Shown one piece after another: positions 53,525 to 61,617 of a stretch of DNA of 64,000 bases (its first letter is position 1; each line of letters starts with the position of its first letter). Below the pieces are notes generated by a model. That model had not been told where the DNA came from. It ran no database searches and worked only from the letters and a program-made list of their open reading frames with translations. Both the position numbers and the translations under genes were made by a program. The stretch is from Pseudoxanthomonas helianthi (GTDB lineage: Bacteria; Pseudomonadota; Gammaproteobacteria; Xanthomonadales; Xanthomonadaceae): positions 233,954 through 297,953 of the forward strand of contig NZ_JAGKTC010000004.1 in assembly GCF_017939625.1 (NCBI RefSeq), written 5' to 3'.

Positions 53525-55639
53525 TCACCCCAGCAACCGCGCGAATTCCTCGGCCGTCACCGGATACCCCAGCCAATACCCCTGCGCCAGGTCGCAGCCG
53601 CGTTCCCGCAGCAATTCGAACTGCCCCTCGGTTTCCACGCCCTCGGCCACCGCCTGGATGCCGAGCGAACGCGCCATCGCGATGATCGCGGTGGTCAGCG
53701 CCAGGTCGTCGGCGTCCGTCTCCACGTCGGCGACGAAACTGCGATCGATCTTGACCCCGTCGACCGGCACCCGGCGCAGGTGGCTGAGGCCCGAAAAACC
53801 GGTGCCGAAATCGTCCAGCCAGATATTGACACCGGTCTTGTGCAGGCGCGACAGCAGGTCGGCCGCAAGCCCGACATCGCGCAGCAGCGCGGTCTCGGTC
53901 AACTCCAGGTGCAGGCGCGACGCCGGCAAACCGCTTTCCCGCAGGCAGGCAGCGACCTGTTCGGTCAGATCGCCGTCGCGCAATTGCCGCGACGACACGT
54001 TGACCGAGACGAACGGCGCTGGCCGGCCCGACGGCACCCGCCAGCCCGCGACCGCATTGCAGGCCTGGCGCAGCACCCGCGGGCCGAGTTCGCCGATCAG
54101 GTCGGTGCGTTCGGCCACCGAAATGAACTGCGGGGTCGGGATCGTCCCCCGCTCCGGATGCTCCCAACGCAGCAAGGCTTCGGCGCCGACCACCGCCCGG
54201 TCGGAAACCCGGCAGATCGGCTGGTACAGCACCTGCAATTCGCCGCGCTCCCACGCGCCGCGCAGATCGTCTTCCAGGCGCAGGCGCTGCGCCGCCTGCT
54301 CGTCCATGGCCCGGCTGTAGAAGCGGTAGCAGTTCTTGCCGGCCCGCTTGGCCTGGTACATGGCGATGTCGCCGCGCTTCATCAGTTCGACCGCATCGCC
54401 GGCGTCTTCCGGGAACAGGCTGATGCCGATCGAGGTGCCGAGGAAGGCGCGCCGTCCGTGCAGGGCGATCGGGCCGCGGAAGTCCTCGATCAGGGCTTCC
54501 GCCAGCCTCCGCACGGTGGCGCGCACGTTGCTGCCCTGCACCAGGATCACGAACTCGTCGCCGCCGAAGCGGGCCAGCAGGGTGTCGGGCCCGCCCCAGC
54601 GTTCGACCACGCGCTGGATGCGCTGCGCGTACTGGCGGATGACTTCGTCGCCGGCCTCGTGGCCCAGGGTGTCGTTGATCCGTTTGAAATCGTCGATGTC
54701 GGCGAAGGCCAACGCCAACTGGCCCGAGCCCCCGGACAGCGCCGCGATCCGTTCGCCCAGGCTTTCGCGGAAACCCAGCCGGTTGGTCAGCCCGGTCAGG
54801 CTGTCGCTGTACGCCATGCGCCGCACGTCGCGGTTCTGGCGCACGATGCTGTCGTGCATCCGGGTGAAGGCGCGGATCAGGTTGCCGACTTCGTCGCGGC
54901 GCGCGCTTTCGATTCGGCCCGCGACGTAGTTGCCCGCCTCGATCTCGCCCGCGGCGCGAGCCAGTTGCCGGATCGGCCACACCAGATTGCGCTGCAGCAG
55001 CCAGGCCCCGAGCAGGCTGGCCGCGGCCAGGGTCAGCAGCAACGCCAGGACCCACGCGAGATGGCGTTCGCTGGATTCGCTCAGGCGTTCGTGCAGGCGT
55101 TCGCGGGTATCGATCTCGTACTTGCGGATCCCATCCAGCGAATAACCCACGCGCACCCCGCCGAGGCGATGCTGCCCCACCAGGATCGGCGCGGACACGT
55201 CGAGCACGTGCGCCGACCACTGCGAACGCACGCCGTTGGCCGCGACCGCCGCCGGGGCCAGCGGGTCCGGCATGTTCTGGCCATAGCCGGTGATGTCGGC
55301 GGAGCCGTCGTGCACGACCCGTCCCTGCGGATCGAAGACCAGCACGTAGCTGACGTCCGGTTGCCGGCGCGTGCCCTGGATGATCTGGCCGATGGTCTCC
55401 AGGTCGAAGTAGTACAGCGGATTGGCCAGCCGGTCGGCCAGTTGGGCGGTGATGCCCTCCCCGCGCAGGCGCAAGGTTTCCATGGCCATGTCGTGCATCG
55501 CCTCGAGGCTTTGCGCCTCCACCGCGTCCTGCTGCTGGCGTTCCTTGCGCAGCAACAGGAACAGCAGGCAGACGACCACCAGGAAAGTGACCCCGACCAG
55601 GGCCAGGAACCGTGCCTGCAAACCGAACCTGGGCTTCAT
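53525..55639 (-). CDS. Membrane GGDEF-EAL diguanylate cyclase/phosphodiesterase
   Basis: A 704-residue protein. An N-terminal helix (residues 11-30), a periplasmic sensor (~31-192) and a second helix (~195-215) are followed by a HAMP-like stretch, a GGDEF domain (RFGGDEF, GGDEF at 359-363) and an EAL domain (EALLRWEHPE, EAL at 487-489; LELTETALL; WLDDFGTG; KIDRSFV; AEGVET). Both catalytic signatures are complete, so it may make and break cyclic di-GMP; no RxxD inhibitory site is evident before GGDEF. Its ATG overlaps the stop of the PhnD-like gene, suggesting that protein supplies its signal. Confidence 0.93.
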   Translation of the reverse strand: MKPRFGLQARFLALVGVTFLVVVCLLFLLLRKERQQQDAVEAQSLEAMHDMAMETLRLRGEGITAQLADRLANPLYYFDLETIGQIIQGTRRQPDVSYVLVFDPQGRVVHDGSADITGYGQNMPDPLAPAAVAANGVRSQWSAHVLDVSAPILVGQHRLGGVRVGYSLDGIRKYEIDTRERLHERLSESSERHLAWVLALLLTLAAASLLGAWLLQRNLVWPIRQLARAAGEIEAGNYVAGRIESARRDEVGNLIRAFTRMHDSIVRQNRDVRRMAYSDSLTGLTNRLGFRESLGERIAALSGGSGQLALAFADIDDFKRINDTLGHEAGDEVIRQYAQRIQRVVERWGGPDTLLARFGGDEFVILVQGSNVRATVRRLAEALIEDFRGPIALHGRRAFLGTSIGISLFPEDAGDAVELMKRGDIAMYQAKRAGKNCYRFYSRAMDEQAAQRLRLEDDLRGAWERGELQVLYQPICRVSDRAVVGAEALLRWEHPERGTIPTPQFISVAERTDLIGELGPRVLRQACNAVAGWRVPSGRPAPFVSVNVSSRQLRDGDLTEQVAACLRESGLPASRLHLELTETALLRDVGLAADLLSRLHKTGVNIWLDDFGTGFSGLSHLRRVPVDGVKIDRSFVADVETDADDLALTTAIIAMARSLGIQAVAEGVETEGQFELLRERGCDLAQGYWLGYPVTAEEFARLLG

Positions 55640-56559
55640 TCGATCGACTCGCGCACGCGTGCGGCGCCATCGCGGATGCGTTCCATCGCCCGGGTGGACG
55701 CCGCGTCGATCGGCAGGAAGCGGGTGGTGCTGAAGAACCGCCGCATCGCCTCGCGCCCCTGCGGGTCCTCGTTCGCATGCAGCAGCACCTCGCGCAGGCG
55801 CGCCTCGACCTTCGGGTCCAATCCGGAGCGCACGATCTCGACCGCGCGCGGGTATTCGCCGGTTTCGTGGAAGACGTGGAAGTCGCGCCTGAACGCTGGC
55901 GGCACCGCCTCCGGGTTGTTCCAATCGAGGTTGCTGACCACGCCCGCGTCGACCACCCGCTTGTGCACCCAGGCGCTGAGGTTCAGCTCGGTGCCGGCGA
56001 ACACGTAACCGACCGTATTGCCGGGCGGCCGGTCCTGCGGCGACAGCAGCACTTCGGGACGCAGGCCCGCGTCCAGCAGGGTCATGGCCGGCACCAGGTA
56101 GGCGCTGGTCGACGACGTGCGCTGGAACGCCACCGTATGCCCCTTGAGATCGTCCAGGCTGTCGATGCCGCTGTCCTTGCGGGCGAAGAACAGGGAGCGG
56201 TAGCGACCCACGCCTCCGCGTTCGGTCAGCAGCAGGGGACGAGCCCCCGCGCGTTGCTGCAATTGCATCGCGTTGCCCGTGGTCTCGGTGACCCAGTCGA
56301 CCCGGCCGCGGCGCAGGTAGCTGTTCATCTGCTGCGCGTCGCGCGCCATCAGGATGCGGCCTTCGGTGATGCCGACCTCGCGCAGGCGCGGCACCACGTA
56401 ATCCAGCAGCGGTTTCAGCTGCTCGTAGTGCGCCTTGGGGTTGTCGCTGATCCGGCCCAGTACCAGCACGGAATCGTCTTCGCTGGCCACGGCCACGGCC
56501 GACAGGGACAGGCACGCCAACAGCGCCAGTCTGTACGCATAACGGAACCAGCAGCTCAT
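55636..56559 (-). CDS. PhnD-like periplasmic binding protein linked to a c-di-GMP enzyme
   Basis: A 307-residue protein with a signal peptide (LALLACLSLSAVAVA). It is a phosphate/phosphite/phosphonate-type ligand-binding protein: LVLGRISDNPKAHYEQLKPLLDYV, VDWVTETTGNAM, LKGHTVAFQRTSSTSAYLVPAMTLL and FVFAGTE-like segments are in the expected order. No ABC permease or ATPase gene is adjacent; instead the next gene, coupled by four bases, is a GGDEF-EAL protein. It is thus more likely a sensor partner than a transporter part. Confidence 0.85.
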   Translation of the reverse strand: MSCWFRYAYRLALLACLSLSAVAVASEDDSVLVLGRISDNPKAHYEQLKPLLDYVVPRLREVGITEGRILMARDAQQMNSYLRRGRVDWVTETTGNAMQLQQRAGARPLLLTERGGVGRYRSLFFARKDSGIDSLDDLKGHTVAFQRTSSTSAYLVPAMTLLDAGLRPEVLLSPQDRPPGNTVGYVFAGTELNLSAWVHKRVVDAGVVSNLDWNNPEAVPPAFRRDFHVFHETGEYPRAVEIVRSGLDPKVEARLREVLLHANEDPQGREAMRRFFSTTRFLPIDAASTRAMERIRDGAARVRESIE

Positions 56560-56624
56560 GCCTGTATTTCGACGCCCCCCTGCCAGAGCCGAAGCCTAGC
56601 CGAAAAGCGGTATTCCGCAACAGG

Positions 56625-57407
56625 CTAGCGCCCGCCGGCCTCCCGCAGCAGCCGCGCGATGCGCTGGGTGTCGGCCAGGATGCCGCGCAAAAGGCGCACT
56701 TCCTGCTGGGTCAGGTCGCCGCGCAGGAACAGCCGGCGCAGCTTGCGCATCGCCGAATCCGGCGTGCGCCCCTTGTGGAAGTCGATGTCGTCCAGGGTTT
56801 CGCCGAGCTGGGCGAAAAAACCCTCCAGTTGCGCATGCGTGGCCGGGACGTCGTCGGCATGCACCGGCGTCGCCCCGCCGCCGCCCCCGGCCAGCACCGC
56901 CAGCCGCGCCTCGTAGGCCAGCACCTGCACTGCGGCGGCCAGGTTCAGCGAGCTGTATTCGGGATTGGCCGGAATGTGCACGGCCGCGTGGCACAACTGC
57001 AGTTCCTCGTTGCTCAGGCCGGTGCGCTCGCGGCCGAACACCAGCGCCACCTCGTCGCTGGCCGCGGCGATACCGATGGCACGCTCGCCGGCCGCGCGCG
57101 GCGCCAGCTCCTCCAATTGCACGCGCCGGCTGCGCGCAGTGCAGCCCAGCACCAGCCGGCAGTCGGCCACCGCCTCGGCCAGGGTCACCACGACCGGGGC
57201 CGCGGCCAGCACGTCGTCGGCCCCGGCGGCGCGGCGGAAGGCCTCGTCGCTGGGGAACTGCTCGGGTGCCACCAGCACCAGCCGGGCGAAGCCCATGGTC
57301 TTCAGCGCGCGCGCCGCGGCGCCGATATTGCCGGGGTGCTGGGTGCCGACCAGGACGAAACGGACCCGGCTGGCGGCGGAATCTGGGGAATCGGGGGAAA
57401 GACTCAT
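56625..57407 (-). CDS. trmJ: tRNA (Cm32/Um32) 2-prime-O-methyltransferase, TrmJ
   Basis: A 260-residue SPOUT enzyme. The start [25 protein letters not shown], the knot motifs [19 protein letters not shown] and [31 protein letters not shown] are typical of TrmJ, which methylates position 32 of tRNA. A helical C-terminal extension (residues ~190-260) with [17 protein letters not shown] is family-typical. It is divergent from suhB, 88 bases away; the TrmJ-SuhB pairing is common in gammaproteobacteria. Confidence 0.93.
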   Translation of the reverse strand: MSLSPDSPDSAASRVRFVLVGTQHPGNIGAAARALKTMGFARLVLVAPEQFPSDEAFRRAAGADDVLAAAPVVVTLAEAVADCRLVLGCTARSRRVQLEELAPRAAGERAIGIAAASDEVALVFGRERTGLSNEELQLCHAAVHIPANPEYSSLNLAAAVQVLAYEARLAVLAGGGGGATPVHADDVPATHAQLEGFFAQLGETLDDIDFHKGRTPDSAMRKLRRLFLRGDLTQQEVRLLRGILADTQRIARLLREAGGR

Positions 57408-57495
57408 GGGCGCGGATGTTAAACTGTCGCCGCCGGCCTCCGCGCCGTGCTGCTCTTTTCCACGCCCGCCCCCGCCTGATCCGAGGTCCGTTCGC

Positions 57496-58320
57496 ATGCT
57501 CAATCCCGTCGTCACCGTCATGGTCAAGGCCGCGCGCACCGGGGGCAACGTGCTGTTGCGCGGCATGAACAAGCTCGACGCCCTGAACGTCGTGCAGAAG
57601 GAGCGCCTGGACTACGCCAGCGAAGTGGATGCCGACGCCGAGAAGGCGATCATCAAGGAACTGCGCCGCGCCTATCCCGATTACGGCGTACTGGGCGAAG
57701 AAGGCGGCCTGCAGCCGGGCAAGGACCCGCGCCGCCACTGGGTCATCGATCCGCTGGACGGTACCAGCAACTACCTGCACGGTTTCCCGCATTTCTGCGT
57801 GTCGATCGCCCTGGTCGAGAACGGCGAGCCGACCGACGCGGTGATCTTCGACCCGCTGCGCAACGAGCTGTTCACCGCCAGCCGCGGCGCCGGCGCCCAG
57901 CTCAACGAACGCAAGATCCGGGTGGCAGAACGCAAGGACCTGGCCGGCGTCACCGTGACCACCGGCTTTCCGCCGCGCGAGCGCGCCCGCATCGGCGCCC
58001 ACCTCGAATGCGTGCGCGAGCTGCTGGTGACGGCCGAAGACGTGCGCCGCACCGGTTCGGCCGCGCTGGACCTGGCCTACGTCGCCTGCGGCCGCAGCGA
58101 CGCCTATTTCGAAGCCGGGGTAAAGGCCTGGGACGTCGCTGCCGGCGTGCTGCTGGTGCGCGAAGCCGGCGGCAAGGTCTGCGATTTCCGCGGCGCGGCG
58201 ACCGCGCGCATGGATGGCAAGGGCCCGGAAACCCGGCAACTGGTCGCCGGCAACCTCAAGGTCTGCGAAGCGCTGCAGAAGCTTGTCGTGTCTTCGGGTT
58301 ACGCGAAGACCTTCAACTGA
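57496..58320 (+). CDS. suhB: Inositol-1-monophosphatase SuhB
   Basis: A 274-residue magnesium phosphatase. The metal-binding motifs are GEEGG (residues ~71-75), [19 protein letters not shown] and the C-terminal [18 protein letters not shown]. It hydrolyses inositol monophosphate and, in enterics, helps ribosomal RNA antitermination. The start [22 protein letters not shown] is conserved. A REP lies 17 bases after the stop, marking the left end of the RAYT unit. Confidence 0.95.
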   Translation: MLNPVVTVMVKAARTGGNVLLRGMNKLDALNVVQKERLDYASEVDADAEKAIIKELRRAYPDYGVLGEEGGLQPGKDPRRHWVIDPLDGTSNYLHGFPHFCVSIALVENGEPTDAVIFDPLRNELFTASRGAGAQLNERKIRVAERKDLAGVTVTTGFPPRERARIGAHLECVRELLVTAEDVRRTGSAALDLAYVACGRSDAYFEAGVKAWDVAAGVLLVREAGGKVCDFRGAATARMDGKGPETRQLVAGNLKVCEALQKLVVSSGYAKTFN

Positions 58321-58337
58321 ACGCACCGCGTGACGCC

Positions 58338-58363
58338 GTAGGTCGGGGCTACGCCCCCGACCC
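58338..58363 (+). repeat. REP flanking the RAYT gene, left copy
   Basis: GTAGGTCGGGGCTACGCCCC followed by CGACC; the arms GGTCGGGG and CCCCGACC form a hairpin. It has the same head (GTAGG) as the other REPs but a distinct stem, and it matches the right copy at 58968-58993 in inverted orientation at all but one position. Confidence 0.9.
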
Positions 58364-58450
58364 GCTGCCGACGGACTCGCGGAATTTTCCTACCCCACGT
58401 TGCACCATCCGGCGATGGCGGCGTCGATGGCGGCCCTCGATATTGCCTCC

Positions 58451-58963
58451 ATGCCGCGTTACCGCCGCTATTTCGAGCACGGACAAACTCTCTTCCTGAG
58501 CCTTGTTACCGCCGAGCGGCGGCCTTGGCTATCCGACGATGCCGCAAAGGCCATCGCCTTGATCGCGCTGCGCGAAGCCCGCAGGCATCACCCTTTCGTC
58601 CACCACGGTCACGTTCTGCTGAACGACCACCTGCACTTGATGCTCAGCCCGGTAACCGGCGTTGCAATCCCTGATCTCGTCGGTAGCTTCAAGCGCGCGG
58701 TGCTGGCACGGCTGCCATGCGAATCGCATGGTCATGGAAACCGACTGTGGCAGCGTCGTTACTACGACCACGTCGTCCGTGACCCGGACGATTTCGCGCG
58801 GCACCTAGATTACCTGCATTTCAACCCGGTCAAGCATGGACTGGTTTCGGATGCCGGATCATGGCGCTGGTCGAGCCTGGCCATGTGGCAGGCTCGTGGG
58901 GGTTATCCGTCCGATTGGGGACGGCTGGAGCCAAAGGATATGCCTGCCGACGTCGGCGAGTGA
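58451..58963 (+). CDS. REP-associated tyrosine transposase (RAYT)
   Basis: A 170-residue Y1 transposase if started at the ATG 58451 (MPRYRRYFEHGQTLFLSLVT, the usual RAYT start); an in-frame TTG and other ATGs lie up to 51 bases upstream. The HUH motif is in VLLNDHLHLMLSP, and the region LWQRRYYDHVVRDPDDFARHLDYLHFNPVKHGLV carries the catalytic tyrosine and the NPVKHG end. RAYTs bind and cleave single-stranded REPs and are domesticated, usually single-copy, genes. It is flanked by inverted copies of one REP, as expected of a cognate pair. Base composition (~57% GC) is below that of its neighbours. Confidence 0.95.
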   Translation: MPRYRRYFEHGQTLFLSLVTAERRPWLSDDAAKAIALIALREARRHHPFVHHGHVLLNDHLHLMLSPVTGVAIPDLVGSFKRAVLARLPCESHGHGNRLWQRRYYDHVVRDPDDFARHLDYLHFNPVKHGLVSDAGSWRWSSLAMWQARGGYPSDWGRLEPKDMPADVGE

Positions 58964-58967
58964 AAGC

Positions 58968-58993
58968 AGGTCGGGGACGTAGCCCCGACCTAC
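58968..58993 (-). repeat. REP flanking the RAYT gene, right copy
   Basis: On the minus strand GTAGGTCGGGGCTACGTCCC, then CGACCT: one base different from the left copy and in inverted orientation. It begins five bases after the RAYT stop. Confidence 0.9.
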
Positions 58994-59065
58994 GGCTTTT
59001 GCTTCCGCAATACCAGCCTGTCGCAGCCTGATGGCATGGAGAATGCGCATCGCTTGTCCGTCGCT

Positions 59066-59551
59066 CTACTGCGGCGGGCGATAGCGGGCCACCGTGTCCT
59101 CGATGCCCTTGCTCAGTTCCATCACCTTCAGCGCGTACTCGGCCAGGCGGCGGTCCTCTTCGTCGCGCGGTTGCCAGCCCGGCACAGGCACCGGCTTGCC
59201 TTCGACGCCGTCCAGCGCGACGAACACGATCACGCAATGCGTGCACAGGCGCTCGTCGCCCTGCATCGGGTCGCGGGCGCGCACGTCGATGGCGAAATGC
59301 ATGCTGGTGGTGCCCGTGTGCACCAGGGTCGCGGTCACCGTGACCAGGTCGCTGATCCGGATCGGCGACACGAAGCGGATGCCGCCGACCGCCACGGTCA
59401 CGCTGTAGTGGCCGCTCCAGCCGACCGCCGCGGCATAGCCGGCCTGGTCGATCCACTTCATCACCACGCCGCCATGGACCTTGCCACCGTAATTGACGTC
59501 GGTGGGTTCGGCCAGGAAACGGAAAGTCAGTTCGCGTTGTTCGCCGCTCAT
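59066..59551 (-). CDS. Acyl-CoA thioesterase, YciA-like hotdog protein
   Basis: A 161-residue single hotdog domain. The motif DVNYGGKVHGGVVMKWIDQAGYAAA carries the expected catalytic Asp in the hotdog helix, and VGGIRFVSPIRISDLVTVTATLVHTGTTSMHFAIDV completes the fold. YciA-type enzymes are broad acyl-CoA thioesterases in the cytoplasm. It is a single gene next to the RAYT unit. Confidence 0.9.
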   Translation of the reverse strand: MSGEQRELTFRFLAEPTDVNYGGKVHGGVVMKWIDQAGYAAAVGWSGHYSVTVAVGGIRFVSPIRISDLVTVTATLVHTGTTSMHFAIDVRARDPMQGDERLCTHCVIVFVALDGVEGKPVPVPGWQPRDEEDRRLAEYALKVMELSKGIEDTVARYRPPQ

Positions 59552-59657
59552 CGCCAGGCTCCGGGATCGCTGCGCGCAGTATGCCCGGACCCGCGCTCGG
59601 ATCGTGAATGTCCTGATGACGGATCGAGACCCGCCCTACCCGCCCTGCGGCAAAAAC

Positions 59658-60068
59658 TCAGGCGCGGTAGAACATCCCGACCGAGTGGTCGGACTGGGCG
59701 AAACCGTACTTCGCATACAGATGCTTCGCTTCGCCATCGGCGAACAGCGACACGTGCGCGGTCGGCAATGCATTCGCACGCAGCCATGCATCCAGTGCGT
59801 CCATGATCCGCTTGCCCAGGCCGCGTCCCTGCAATTCGGGAACCACCGCGATGTCGACCACGAAGTGGAAGCAGCCGCCGTCGCCGATGATGCGGCCCAT
59901 GCCCACAACTTCCTCGCCGTGCAGCAGGCTGACGCCGTAGGTGGTGTTGGCCAGCCCGAGCGCCGCAGCCCCGGGCGATTTCTCCGACAGCCCGGTCAGC
60001 GCTCGCAAGCGGCAATAGTCCGACGCATCGGGGAAACGCTCGACCAGGACGATGCCGTCGGCGTTCAT
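59658..60068 (-). CDS. GNAT-family N-acetyltransferase
   Basis: A 136-residue acetyltransferase. The acetyl-CoA-binding segment is VVDIAVVPELQGRGLGKRIMDALDAWL (the QGRGLG loop), with a C-terminal AKHLYAKYGFAQSD. The acceptor is unknown. Its ATG overlaps the stop of the symporter gene by four bases, so the two are translated together. Confidence 0.9.
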   Translation of the reverse strand: MNADGIVLVERFPDASDYCRLRALTGLSEKSPGAAALGLANTTYGVSLLHGEEVVGMGRIIGDGGCFHFVVDIAVVPELQGRGLGKRIMDALDAWLRANALPTAHVSLFADGEAKHLYAKYGFAQSDHSVGMFYRA

Positions 60069-61384
60069 GCGTGGCCTTCGTCCAGGCCCACGTCGCTGTT
60101 CGCCGCTTCGTACACCTGCCGGTCGAGCATGCCGGTTTCCTTCGCCACCAGCACCGGCACCAGCATCTGCCCGGTGACGTTGGTCATCGTGCGCATCATG
60201 TCGAGGACGCGGTCGATGGCGTACAGATAGCCGATGGTTTCCAGCGGCAGGCCGGCGGCGCTCAGCACCACCGTGGCCATGATCACCGCCGTGCCCGGCA
60301 CGCCGGCCGTGCCGAAGCTACCCAGCACCGAGGCCAGCGCGATGATCACGTACTGCGCCACCGACAACTCGATGCCGGCGTACTGCGAAATGAACACCGC
60401 CGCCAGCGCCGGGTAGATCGCGCCGCAGCCATCCATCTTGATCGTCGCGCCCAGCGGCACCGCGAACGCGGCGTAGTCCTTGTCCACGCCGAGGTTGTGG
60501 GTGGCGCTGCGCAACGACACCGGGAGCGCGGCGAAACTGCTCGAAGCGACGAAACCCACCTGCATGCCGGGCGCCGCGCCGCGGAAGAACTTCAGCGGAC
60601 TCAGTCCGTGCGCCAGCAGCAGGCCGCTGTACACGACGACGATGTGGAAGGCGCAGGCCACGTACAGCGCGACCACGAACATCAGCAGCGGACGCAGTTG
60701 TTCGAAACCGTAGCCGCCGACCAGCGCGGCGATCAGGCCAAAGGTGCCCAGCGGGGTGAACTCCAGCACGAAGCGGGTCACCTGGATCATGATGTCGCTG
60801 GCTTCGCCGACCAGCTTGCGCGCGCCGGCGACGCGTTCACCCAGCTTGACCATGGCGAAACCGACCAGCCCGGCGAAGAAGATCACCTGCAGCACCGTGC
60901 CGTTGCGCGGCACCAGCACGGTCATGCCGTCGGCGGTCTTGGCGCTGGCCGCGCCGGACAAGGCCTGGAACGGATTCGACGGCACCAGGTTCAACAGCAT
61001 GTCGAGCACGCCCGGCACGTCCTTGGGCTTGTAGTCGGATGCGATCTGCAGCACGCCGACGCCGACGCCCGGCTTCACTATCCAGCCGACCGCCAGGCCC
61101 ACGCCGACCGCAAGTACCGCGGTGATCGCGAACCAGACGAAGGTGCGCCCGGCCAGCGCGGCAATCGATTTCTGTCCGCTCAGCGAAGCCACTGCGTTGA
61201 TTACCGCGAAGAACACCAGCGGCACCGCGATCATCTTGATCAGGGTCACGTACAGGTCGCCGAGCGGCCCGAACCAGTGTTCCGCATTCGGGCCGAAGGC
61301 CCAGCCCGCCAACGCACCCAGCACGAAGCCGGCGACGACGCGCTTCCAGAACGGGATCTTCAACCAGGCATGCACCAGCTTCAT
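60065..61384 (-). CDS. Dicarboxylate/amino acid:cation symporter (DAACS family)
   Basis: A 439-residue sodium- or proton-coupled carrier with eight helices and two re-entrant loops. The family signatures are AAPGMQVGFVASSSFAALPVSL (HP1 serine-rich loop), PLGATIKMDGCGAIYPALAAVFISQ (helix 7) and SFGTAGVPGTAVIMATVVL (HP2). It resembles GltP, GltT and DctA; the exact solute (glutamate, aspartate or C4-dicarboxylate) is not readable. The ATG at 61382-61384 excludes a REP-derived open frame upstream. Confidence 0.92.
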   Translation of the reverse strand: MKLVHAWLKIPFWKRVVAGFVLGALAGWAFGPNAEHWFGPLGDLYVTLIKMIAVPLVFFAVINAVASLSGQKSIAALAGRTFVWFAITAVLAVGVGLAVGWIVKPGVGVGVLQIASDYKPKDVPGVLDMLLNLVPSNPFQALSGAASAKTADGMTVLVPRNGTVLQVIFFAGLVGFAMVKLGERVAGARKLVGEASDIMIQVTRFVLEFTPLGTFGLIAALVGGYGFEQLRPLLMFVVALYVACAFHIVVVYSGLLLAHGLSPLKFFRGAAPGMQVGFVASSSFAALPVSLRSATHNLGVDKDYAAFAVPLGATIKMDGCGAIYPALAAVFISQYAGIELSVAQYVIIALASVLGSFGTAGVPGTAVIMATVVLSAAGLPLETIGYLYAIDRVLDMMRTMTNVTGQMLVPVLVAKETGMLDRQVYEAANSDVGLDEGHA

Positions 61385-61470
61385 CGGTCGTTCCAATGCG
61401 GAATCCAGCAACGATAACCGAGCCGCACCGGGAAAACGACCGCACCCATGGAATGCGGCATTGCGGCCGT

Positions 61471-61552
61471 GTGGGAGCGGCCTTGGCCGCGAATGCTTTG
61501 CGGGAATCCCGGATAGCGCTGAAAGAGCATTCGCGGCCAAGGCCGCTCCCAC
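61471..61552. repeat. REP doublet, GTGGGAGCGGCCTTGGCCGC type
   Basis: Exact inverted GTGGGAGCGGCCTTGGCCGC copies, each followed inward by GAATGCT, flank ~30 bases. It is the same type as 15375-15454 and lies between the divergent symporter and phosphatase genes. Confidence 0.9.
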
Positions 61553-61617
61553 GGCGTGTCATGGGCAGGACATTCCCCGGTTGGCATAATCGCCCCGACT
61601 CTTCGCCGGAATCCCCA

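Noticed and set aside
58400..58450. TTG start for the RAYT gene
   Set aside because: The extra 17 residues do not match the usual RAYT start, which fits MPRYRRYF at 58451; longer starts cannot be excluded.
58338..58993. The RAYT unit as an ordinary insertion sequence
   Set aside because: The ends are REP hairpins rather than IS terminal repeats, no target duplication is visible, and the protein is of the domesticated RAYT type.
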